This document shows, in pieces, positions 54,951-64,000 of a stretch of 64,000 nt of DNA (positions are counted from its first letter, which is position 1; each line of letters begins with the position of its first letter). The DNA is taken from the NCBI RefSeq assembly GCF_905404315.1, contig NC_066286.1, positions 8,811,501 through 8,875,500 of the forward strand, read 5' to 3'. Source of the DNA: Leptidea sinapis (taxonomy: Eukaryota > Arthropoda > Insecta > Lepidoptera > Pieridae). The notes below the pieces were generated by a model. The model did no database searches. It was not told the origin of the DNA and worked only from the letters and a program-made list of their open reading frames with translations. A program made the translations under genes and the position numbers.

Positions 54951-55916
54951 TATATATATATATATATTTGGACAAATAGACGTGAAACAAGCTTTTTCTC
55001 GGCATGATGCATTTTCTTTAGTATACTACTCTCATAAAAGTTGTTTTTATAGCTTTTACTTTTTTTGTGTAGGTACATTTATTCAGATTAGTACTCAATA
55101 ATGAGGATTGTAAGCAATTAAACTGTTTGCGCCTGTTAAATTGTTACATTTTCGACGCAAGAATTATTAAAATATTGGCTTTGTTACATAGGAGCCGTGA
55201 ACTCATATCGCTCAAGGTCGCCGGCATTTATTGTCGCCTTATATAGCCTTTACTCACATGTAGTCAGCTTCCTTTTAAATTTAAATTTTCTAATTCATTC
55301 ATATCATTCATGGGATAAACTATTACATAATATCTCCATGCTATTTGTCAACACAAGTGAGTACAAATTATCGAAATCTAAATCCTGCCACTAATTAGTC
55401 TAAAACCTGCTAGATATATTTTAACATACAAGCCCTGAATCATTAGCAAAGCAACCAATCTCATTCAATACAGACGATATATTCTGTTGAAAATGTTTCG
55501 TAGCCGTTGGCATTTGATATGGGTACTGCACGTCAGTTCTGGGAGTACATTGACACCTAATGATAGGATTCCTCTTGATCTAAGTCATAAGATATAGCGT
55601 ATCGTATTCTAGTAAGAAATTAAGTATGATACCTGCTGACGAACGATAGCATCGCACGATAGGAACATCACAACCTATAATACCATCTTCACTGTATATT
55701 ATAGTAGTAGTAGTGGCCAATTATTGACTATTTATAGACTATTTTACTTGCTGAGTAACCGCAGGTAATCAGGTGCCAAGTTTATCTTCTAACAAAGCAG
55801 AACGTACGAGTATTGGGGTAATAAAATGAAATGTAACTAAACATTTACATTTCACTTCACAATGTATGATAATTGAATGCATTTTTTGTATAAATTAGGC
55901 TTATAGTAATTGCAGT
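54951..55916. other. (AT)n tract and a reversed TTAA-MITE scrap
   Basis: Holds the AT tract after the LINE tail and, at 55140-55245, a reversed partial copy of the 32041 MITE (AATATTGGCTTTGTTACATA, CATATCGCTCAAGGTCGCCG). The rest is unrecognised. Confidence 0.55.
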
Positions 55917-56270
55917 TTAGTTTGTCTTGTATATTTAGTAATTATTATTAGTTTGTTTTCGCGAAAGGTGAACCCAGACTTGGAATCTTGGAGTTCCAGC
56001 CAAATTGCACATTGGTTTCTTATGTACCTCAACAAAACAAAGCTGTAGTATTGCTTTCAACTCTGCATTACCACGATGCTTAAGATCCAGAAATTAGTTT
56101 GTCTTGTATATTTAGTAATTATTATTAGTTTGTTTTCGCGAAAGGTGAACCCAGACTTGGAATCTTGGAGTTCCAGCCAAATTGCACATTGGTTTCTTAT
56201 GTACCTCAACAAAACAAAGCTGTAGTATTGCTTTCAACTCTGCATTACCACGATGCTTAAGATCCAGAAA
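55917..56270. repeat. Perfect 177-bp tandem duplication
   Basis: 55917-56093 and 56094-56270 appear identical base for base, each running from TTAGTTTGTCTTGTATATTT to CGATGCTTAAGATCCAGAAA. No coding content. Either very recent or an assembly duplication. Confidence 0.93.
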
Positions 56271-57975
56271 CCAATGATGATCCTAGCGGGAAATAAGTAC
56301 TTGCTAAAACCGTACTAAGTGCGGTGTTTGATAAAATGTATAAACAGTACAGCGTCTTAATAGAACTCACGTCGATGGCCTCTGTCTCTTTTTTTTTTTT
56401 TCAAGTATCTGATAGTGGGAATGAATGCCCTGATATTTCAACTCAACAACAGCCAGGATAAGATTGTAAGACTTAATTTCCGCTACGATCTTTAATATGA
56501 CCTTGTTAAGCCCCTGAAGGTACGACGATTGACATTGGAAGACCTCGCGCGAGAATTGAAATATAAAACAAAATGGCTTTTGTGTTATACGGATGCGGAA
56601 CCACGCAATAATCTTCAAAGACTGGGAAGAGTAGGGTACATTTTGCTTTTGTAATCTAGCAAGAAATCGGTCTACGAAAAAGTGGCAAAAGCGATATGCC
56701 AGGTGGATTTGCCCTGATCACCAAGTCGTAGTCTGCATCGAACAAAAGTTAAAACATAACAATGAAAACTTTAAAACAACATAGTGTTGTCATGAAATTC
56801 ACATATAGGTACCCGTAGATAGAAGATGAACACTAGATTCGCTGTCAGTATATGTAAATGAGATAGCGATAGTCTGTGACGTGTGTTATGTTTTCATGTT
56901 TTCGTTCTGGACGATTTGTAAAAGAAACCAGTCTCATGTTTTAATAATAACTGAATTCACACAAAATAACTCGATAACGTATTAATAATCAGAATTTATT
57001 CAAAAAAACTTAATATTAAATAGAATTGCATCACAGCAGCCATTGTTTGTCGTGGGCCGATGAACTGGGTCCAAACAAAAAAATCGCACACGCGAAAGGG
57101 ATAGTAGATATTGTAGTCTATCTCGCTTACTCTCAACACCAATTTAGTCTCTGTCACATTATTATTGTTATTTTAGTGACGTATCTATTGTTCATCTTCT
57201 ATCTACGCATGTAGAGATATAGATTTTCATAAGAGCACTTTATTCGCTCATTTCATGTTCATTACCGCTGAGTACGTGGCTTGGACCACGCGACATTATA
57301 GCCTATCGCGTTCCGATACATTGAATGAACGCACGTCCAATCCCGATACCGCTAAATTACGTGTCTTCCTTTCAATACGTCACTGCTAACAATGTGTTGA
57401 AGAAGTTGCGTATCGATTTAGCAATGAGCATTTATTATCACTTTGGTCGTGGCTGTTTAGTATTGATAAAGTTACATAGAACATACTTATATATTTCGCA
57501 GACAAAATGACGTTCTATACATATAGCCATATCATTCGCAGTCTGACAGCGGAAAGGCAAAAGTGTGCTTAAAGACAATGTAAGCACACTTTTCTCCTTA
57601 ATCGTGTGTCAACTGTAAATAAAACGTTCACAATACTGTGCCCAAACAATACGTTCACGACGCAAAAAAAGATGGTGTGACTTATCACCGATAAGTTTAT
57701 TTTATTCGAAAAAAAAGATACCCTGGAAAAGATGTCTATGTCTCAAAGACAAAATTTATTTTATTTCAGGGAACTTAACAGTTTAATAAGCAATTTCCCG
57801 AATTATTTTATGTAAATAATAGTATTATATTTTAGTGTTTGTTTCTCTCATTATAGGTAACCTTAACTTATTAGATCCAAATACATTTAGAGCGTAAAGG
57901 AGTAACAAACGCACAAACCAATAAATAAACATACAAACTTTCGCATTTATAACATGAGTGGATTTTTGATTAAAA
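56271..57975. other. No recognised feature
   Basis: No supportable ORF. A short inverted repeat, AAGTGTGCTTA and TAAGCACACTT, lies at about 57560-57592. Confidence 0.4.
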
Positions 57976-58275
57976 AGTAAAAAACCTCCGACTGAACAGA
58001 TCTTGATCAGAAAATAGGGACAGACTGACAAACGTAAAACTTATAGCAACCCTCTTTATAGTGTGGGTTTAAAAAAAATACCTAACTGCTACTCCACTGA
58101 TGTCACTGTCCAAATCGGTTTCTAAATTCAAAATACGCAGCTTAAACTGAAGAAGTGTTTACATTGCTGCCTATTGACCAATAATATTGTAAATAACTGG
58201 AACAAACTCAGAAATGTATAGACACAGCAGTCGAAGCTTATTATGGTGTCATTGTGGCATGTGCCATATTTCGGC
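57976..58275 (+). repeat. Dispersed repeat pair member 1
   Basis: GTAAAAAACCTCCGACTGAA, CAGATCTTGATCAGAAAATA, TCCAAATCGGTTTCTAAA and TGCTGCCTATTGACCAATA are shared with 61711-61990, same orientation. Confidence 0.8.
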
Positions 58276-58420
58276 TTTGATTTTATATGATATGTTGTCT
58301 ATATGTATAGAACGTCATTGTTCACAGAACTAATTAGATCTAAATGAAAATTATTAATTTATAGCCGTATTTTGTTTGGCTTGTCGATTGAATGTGGTAC
58401 ATGTATTCATATTGCTTGTA

Positions 58421-58850
58421 ACTAATTCTAGTAGGCTTCATAAGATACATAATAGCTTTAAGGGTAAATGTATACACTTCTACAATAAAGTCCCAGCCAC
58501 TGTTCAGGCATTGTCTATAAATAAATTTAAATGTTTTATAAAAAAAATGGCTCTGTCGTAAATCCTATTACTCCACTGCTGAATATCTAAATGATCGGAC
58601 AGCCTGGGACTAGATTGTGATTATTTTATAGCAACTGTACAATATTGTATATTTTTATTGAAAAGAGCGCAAAAAAAAGAATGCTGGGAGAGTTTCTTGC
58701 GCCGCTTCTTCTCTCTCAGAGCGCCATTTGTTTCCGAAGCGGTAGTAGTATCGAGTAGTATAAGAAATGACATCAAAAAGAATTCTAAAGGAATCAATTT
58801 TGAGAAAATAAATGCCTTTTGCCTTTATGCCTTTATTGAATTAAATTAAT
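58421..58850 (+). pseudogene. 5'-truncated CR1-like LINE tail, copy 2
   Basis: Encodes SSRLHKIHNSFKGKCIHFYN and KVPATVQALSINKFKCFIKK, then the same 3' UTR as 28835-29285 with small deletions; an extra A in the run after FIKK shifts the last codons. Confidence 0.8.
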
Positions 58851-58970
58851 ATTGCATGAATATTAACTAGAGTTCGCACGCAGACGACGAGCAGCAGCTT
58901 GTAATTTAATAATATTATAAAAAATCATGATGATGATGATGATAAAAAATCAGCAATAAGCCCGGCTGCT

Positions 58971-59421
58971 TACATAAAGGATTGGTCTCCGCTGCGCTCC
59001 AACTAGATACCGTACTACCTAAGAACAGTAGCTTTTTTATTACGGCAACTTTAACGGCATCTTGACATTCAATGGCATCTTTCAAATTTTGTAACTTATA
59101 TACGCTTCGTGTTATTTTACATTGAAATTAATAAAATACTAAATACTGTCTGATGATATATTATCCCATATCATGAGACAGTATTCTTTTAGTTAGACAG
59201 TTAGTTTAGTGTCTTTCTTTTTTCTTGTAGTATTATTTTTAACAGTCTTATTACGCAGCCCGGCATTTTTGTTTCAATTATTAGCAAAGTTTAACAGAAC
59301 ATGTGGCATGTCAGCGTCACACATTGTTCGAGACTGTGTTGATTACGCCCACTTGGGTGTAGTATAGTTGCCGTAGCTTGTTATCTAGTTAGACCGCAGC
59401 GGAGACCAACCCTTTATCTAA
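58971..59421 (+). mobile_element. TIR MITE, copy B (TTGGTCTCCGC ends)
   Basis: Left ATAAAGGATTGGTCTCCGCT then GCGCTCCAACTAGATACC; right reversed ATAAAGGGTTGGTCTCCGCT then GCGGTCTAACTAGATAAC: about 40-bp TIRs. Inverted relative to 53382-53814, which lies 5.2 kb away. A TGATGATGATGATGAT microsatellite is at 58928-58942. Confidence 0.78.
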
Positions 59422-60107
59422 TCCCGTTATTCTTCTAATCCCATTGTTATGTCTCTTTGGTGACCACTCGCATGATTTGAACAATTACTGTTAACAAATA
59501 AATTTATTATTATTAGTCTATTAATAATAATAATACTTTATTTCATCTTTTTCTTACACTCACTGCAAGTAACTTAATTTACTAAATGTACAATATTTAT
59601 TGTATAATACTAATATTATTAACATCTTTTTATCGTTAATTGTAATAATAATAACATTGGAAAACGGTTTTGCAGTGATATTAACTAATAATAATAAACT
59701 ATTGACTAATAATGATAAATTTATTGTTAGATTCATTAAAAATGTCACATGCGTTTGGTATATATTAAAAGAAAGACCTATATAAGATACAAAATGCCAA
59801 CATACATTATATCTCTATGTAAAATATGTTTATAAAACCTTAACAATTTACATACTTAAACCTTTCTCGAGAACGAAACTAACCATTGGTGATATCAGCA
59901 TGAAAATCGGTGGAGTACTTTTTGAGTTTATCGCGAACAGACAGACAGACGCGGCGGAGGAATTTGTTTTACAATATGTGTATAAATCAGTATTGAGTAG
60001 AAGTTAAGTTACAAGTGTGTGTCTTCTGGAAGCTTCAATTCATAATTCACATTATAACATACTTATAATACACGACATGGTGCTAGGATCTCCATTTTTA
60101 TATTTTT
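59422..60107. other. No recognised feature
   Basis: AT-rich with AATAAT runs; no supportable ORF. Confidence 0.4.
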
Positions 60108-60409
60108 TTTATGATGATAAGGGACGAGACGAGCAGGACGTTCAGCTGATGGTAATTGATTCGCCCTACCCATTACAATGCAGTGCCGCTCAGGATTCTT
60201 GAAAAACACAAAAATTCTGAGGTATACTACAATAATTGCGCTCGTCACCTTGAGACATAAGATGTTAAGTCTCACTTGCCCAGTAATTTCACTAGCTACG
60301 GCGCCCTTCAGACCGAAATACAGTAATTTTTACACATTACTGCTTCACGGCAGAAATAGGCGCCGTTGTGGTACCCATAATCTAGCCGACTTCCTGTGCA
60401 AAGGAGCCA
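60108..60409 (+). repeat. 300-bp dispersed element, copy 7
   Basis: GGGACGAGACGAGCAGGACG to TGTGCAAAGGAGCC; nearly full length, though the right arm of the inverted pair is mutated (TTCTGAGGTATAC). Confidence 0.88.
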
Positions 60410-60429
60410 AATATAACAAATACATATAA

Positions 60430-61310
60430 TTTTTATTTTTTTATTTTATTTATTTATTTTAAGCAGACTACAGAATTTCTATTCAATAGATTAATTCTAT
60501 AAACTATATACATGTATTGCCTTTAACAAAGTTTGGCAGATTAAATTATAATGAAATAATAACGCTGGCAAATAAATGGTAAGTAATGATATAAAATAAA
60601 GAAGAAGAAGTCCTGAATAATGTTTGCTATGTGTGTATATGTGTATAGTGTGTATGAATATGTGAGGGTGTTATGAGTTATCAGTTGTGAGTAGTGTGTA
60701 GTGTTCAGTCTAATGGGCATCGTTCTCAGCGTGGGACATGTGCTCGATCACTGAGTTAATAAATTTATTACGGCTGATGAAAAAAATGTCACTATCCTTA
60801 AATTTTTTTTAGTATAAATTTACTATCCTGTGCAAAACAGAATGTCTGCCATAATTAGTACGCGGTTGGCCAACGTCGAAAAGGCGTCTACTCCGTGTAT
60901 GTGCTGTACTGACCCCATACTCCGATCCGTCCGGTCAGAAGCGAACAATCTATTGCAGAGTTAGCCACATCAAATAATAATTTCAAGTCTGCTACTTTCT
61001 GTCTATCTTCAAGGGTAAGTAGACCAAAATGTGTAAGTCTATCCTCGTATTCGTCTTTTCTTCGAAGAACATAATTTAGGCGACGTGTAAAGGACCGCTG
61101 AATAGACTCTAATTGAGATATGTAAGTAACATACGATGGGGACCAGATCGGTGAGGCGTACTCCATAATGCTACGAACATAAGCAAAATACAAAATTTTA
61201 TGGGAGGCAATATTTTTAAAATATACAATGAATATTAATAGTACGAGACCGTGGCAATACTTATGGCAATATAATGTTGTAGGTATATCGTTCATTCCTT
61301 CTTAAATATA
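60430..61310 (-). pseudogene. 5'-truncated LINE ORF2 C-terminus
   Basis: Minus strand 61295-60888 encodes ILYFAYVRSIMEYASPIWSP then SQLESIQRSFTRRLNYVLRR and EDRLTHFGLLTLEDRQKVAD then LKLLFDVANSAIDCS, typical of the connector after the RT of CR1/Jockey-like LINEs. After a frame change, short remains continue towards an A-rich tail (plus-strand TTTTTATTTTATTTATTTAT near 60430-60460). The 5' end is truncated inside the connector. Confidence 0.8.
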
Positions 61311-61710
61311 TAGCATCCTTATTGTTAACAATTCCATTAAACTTTATTAATTAGGTAATTGTCGTCAATTGATTGAGTTGTGTCGCTTGCGTGCCGTTTG
61401 TTTGTGCCAACTAAATGAAACAAGTTAATTCATTTGAAGGTCTGAAGATAATTTACAACAAGGATAGTTAATGTGTTAGAAATTGTTTTCGTCATACAGA
61501 AAGGAGGGTTTTGACAATTTTTACTTCAAATAACATTTAATGGCATAACATCTCGATAAGGATTTACTTGAATGAATGACCCACATAATATATCTCTATA
61601 TGAGTTATACGACAATGTAGTTCAAGCGTTAGTCTTTAAGAAAAAATAATCAGAATCAATGGTCTTCTTCTTATCGAGTCGACGGTCACCTCAAATAAGG
61701 GCATCCCATA

Positions 61711-61990
61711 AAAGTAAAAAACCTCCGACTGAACAGATCTTGATCAGAAAATAGGGGCAGACTGACAAACGTAAAACATATAGCAACCCTTTTTTTAGTA
61801 TGGGTTTAAAAAAATACCTAACTACTCCACTGATGCCACTGTCCAAATCGGTTTCTAAAGTCAAAATACGCAGCTGGAACTGATATAGTGTATACATTGC
61901 TGCCTATTGACCAATAGAATTTTAAAAAACTGGAGTAAACGCAGAAATGTATAGACATAGCAGTCAATCATTTGTGGCATGTGATATATT
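61711..61990 (+). repeat. Dispersed repeat pair member 2
   Basis: Same family and orientation as 57976-58275; small indels only. Bases 61311-61710 to the left are unrecognised. Confidence 0.8.
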
Positions 61991-62230
61991 TATGCCCTAA
62001 TTGCGATAGATTGGTCGGTATCCTCGTGTAGCTCGTCGTTCGTGCAGATTGTGGGCACGCAGGGCACCCAGTCGTGTGCGCAACGGTCTGTCTCAGATGA
62101 CCGCAGATGCACTCCGTATCATGTCCAGAGTTGGAGCACCAACCTCACAAGTTTGCCCTAGATTTCCCCACACCTAATCTGAGGCGGTTGAGCGACTTCC
62201 AGATAAGCCAGATGAGGTTGTATCCTTCTG
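61991..62230 (-). pseudogene. LINE ORF2 C-terminal zinc-finger fragment
   Basis: Minus strand reads KSLNRLRLGVGKSRANL, a stop TGA, then ECICGHLRQTVAHTTGCPAC, which matches the pattern RxRVGxxRxNLxxWG...CxCG..QTxxHxxxxCP found at the end of several insect RT ORFs. Only this domain remains. Confidence 0.5.
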
Positions 62231-62705
62231 TAGGTACAATCAGTGGTACTTTTAAAGGTTTCTGAGAAAATCTACAAAACAGAATCTACGGCTTATGTCA
62301 CAACTCTCCTAATACCGAGGTAAGTTGTGACTAATTTCACATGAGTAACTAAACGGTACTAATATCATGGTAAGTGATGACGTCTATAATGCATCTCTTT
62401 ATACTTTTAATACGTACTACTATTTATTACCTTTATTAATGCTCAATAAATAGCTCTTTTGTTTTGCAACGAATATACTTTAGTTGTCCATCCTTTGCCA
62501 TGTTCGTATAAACTACAATAATATCTTACATCAACGTAAATTACATGATATTTTTCTGAGATCACTGAACCCACTTCTCTTTTTGTTTTCCGTTGGCTTT
62601 CCTCAGACTACTTTTAAAACAGGACTTTTACTGTTTGTGTCTTACTAAGCTAAAATACTTCATCTTCTCTTCTACGTCTTCATACTTAGATAATGAATAC
62701 GTCTA

Positions 62706-62811
62706 GATAGTCTCTTACTGTTAGACAACCGATAAAAACAGGCCAGGAATAATACTTTAGTGTGTGTGACAATCTACGTCTTACACTCGCGATTTGTATG
62801 ACACTTTGTGT
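62706..62811 (+). repeat. 100-bp dispersed repeat, copy 3
   Basis: GATAAAAACAGGCCAGGAAT and CTACGTCTTACACTCGCGAT as at 20701-20800. The preceding 62231-62705 is unrecognised. Confidence 0.8.
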
Positions 62812-62873
62812 TAGTGTGTGTGAATTGCTCTAAATAGAGGTTAGTTCTCTTTAGGTATAGTCTATCTATACGT

Positions 62874-63132
62874 ATAATTAGACGTAATTCCAGAAAAACG
62901 TTCCAAACCACAATCATGTCGAAATTGAGTTAAGAACACAAAACTGTGTTATTCATATTAACGAACTGACAAAAAATGGCAGCCCTACTGTCAATCTTTA
63001 AATGACATCACGACTTAGTAGTCCAACCCACTGGTTTGGAATAAACTAATATTTATTAAACTTTAAACATGAATTCCTTAAAATGTGATGTTTGTGGCTT
63101 GGAACGTTTCTCGGGAACTACGTCCAATTATC
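62874..63132. mobile_element. TIR MITE, copy 2
   Basis: Inverted copy of 15533-15804. Left ATAATTAGACGTAATTCCAG then AAAAACGTTCCAAACC; right reversed ATAATTGGACGTAGTTCCCG then GAAACGTTCCAAGCC. The interior shares AAAAAATGGCAGCCCTACTG, the reverse of the 15.7-kb phrase. Bases 63133-63548 beyond are unrecognised. Confidence 0.7.
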
Positions 63133-63548
63133 ATTAATATTAGATCATTCAAAGTCTTCATCATTTACTTTCCTTTTTATATAAATGATCTTCTTTATTC
63201 ATAAGGCTTCTTCTTTCCTTTGCTTAAAACACGCCTTTTCCTTCATATTGTCTCATTGGCTACAGATTTTGTTCTCCTGGTTCTTTCTTTCCTTAAATAC
63301 CATAGTATTCATTATGAAAATTAAATAGCAAGTATGTATAACGTTATGCCAATGTTGAAATCAGAATCAATAAATGCACTTGGCTATTTAAGAATATTAT
63401 ATTCTGATTTGTCTATTCTTTGAAATTACCTACTTGGAGTAAGGTTAACTTTCTCAACTACCTATATAAAACTTTATTTCAGTGGTAATACTTAATTCTT
63501 CTGTATTTTCAGTAATTAATGTTCCATGATTACTTCAGTTCTGGATAA

Positions 63549-63973
63549 GGGCTATCGCAGATGACACTTTTTGTGCTATCGAGTCTGCGGCACACAGAAA
63601 GTCTGCATTTCGCACAAAATGTCTGGCAAACGCACACGACGTACATTTTCGGTCATTTTGTCGGCAGAACGTACATTACATACATCGATGTCTAGCGCCA
63701 ATCACTAGCAAGTGCAGATTACAGACTAAAGTGAGCGTCGTCTGCGTTAGCGCGTGTTGACGCGAACGTTACCTATATTTTTTGGCGCACTTTTTGCACG
63801 GCGCCAAAGAGAATTTAAACACTACGTTCCACGGCGCCGTCTGTCAGATCTACGAGGATATTTTGTGTGTCAGAAATTTTGCGCGTCGTATGCGTTACTG
63901 CATATAATTATATCGGTTTTATTATCACAGACTAAAAAGTGTGTCACGGATAGTCTGTCGTCTTTGATAGGCC
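63549..63973. mobile_element. Possible TIR element at the window end
   Basis: Left GGGCTATCGCAGATGACA and reversed right GGGCCTATCAAAGACGACAG are imperfectly inverted, and ACACTTTTTGTG recurs reversed as ACTAAAAAGTGTGT near the right end. Many GTCTGC/GCAGAC-type motifs lie between. Target duplication not visible; the 81-codon open frame here is not credible. Confidence 0.45.
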
Positions 63974-64000
63974 CAATACGAAATTCAATATATACCTAAT

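Noticed and set aside
58376..58561. 61-codon open frame starting MACRLNVV
   Set aside because: Chance fusion of flank with the CR1-like LINE tail that starts at about 58421.
1..64000. CRISPR arrays, bacterial operons, phage or viral genes
   Set aside because: No regularly spaced direct repeats, ribosome-binding sites or such protein families; the sequence is eukaryotic and repeat-rich.

Overview
The window is gene-poor, AT-rich insect nuclear DNA, very probably from a moth or butterfly. Three things point there: short (TTAGG)n arrays carrying telomere-targeting R1-group retrotransposons, one gene of the moth ommochrome-binding protein family, and many dispersed repeats whose ends look lepidopteran. 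I see no rRNA, no convincing functional tRNA, no CRISPR and no bacterial-type operon.

The only cellular gene I can support is an ommochrome-binding-protein-like gene on the minus strand at 19570-20441. It is an 872-base terminal exon with a clear splice acceptor; its first exon was not found. Almost everything else recognisable is mobile DNA in various stages of decay.

Layout. 1-4.2 kb: a LINE remnant, old repeats and two hairpins. 4.0-8.3 kb: a tRNA-derived SINE split by a hAT-like MITE with a clean 8-bp target duplication, then a second copy of the same MITE that holds a 2.6-kb RT-RNase H cassette. 9.1-12.6 kb: a junkyard of LINE fragments, including one LINE inserted in another. 12.6-19.2 kb: SINE, Helitron-like and TIR elements. 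19.5-20.5 kb: the ommochrome-binding protein gene. 21.7-33.6 kb: seven-copy 300-bp repeat family (two further copies lie near 49.8 and 60.1 kb), foldback elements, LINE tails, tRNA-like elements and a mariner-type MITE. 34.5-40.1 kb: two short and one long SART-like telomeric retrotransposon copies, separated by TTAGG arrays. 40.1-47.3 kb: a nearly complete LINE with ORF1 zinc knuckles, endonuclease, RT and RNase H, preceded by a structured region with tandem repeats. 47-64 kb: more MITEs, a long-TIR mariner relic, LINE fragments, a 49-kb copy of a TTAA MITE and a perfect 177-bp tandem duplication.

There is no pathway shared between genes here. The window's interest lies in nested and composite mobile elements: a TIR-bounded reverse transcriptase cassette, an apparent interstitial telomeric retroelement cluster with a TAATG stop-start junction between ORF1 and ORF2, and inverted-repeat elements containing tRNA-like sequences. 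All assignments come from reading the sequence and recalled family features; no database search was run.
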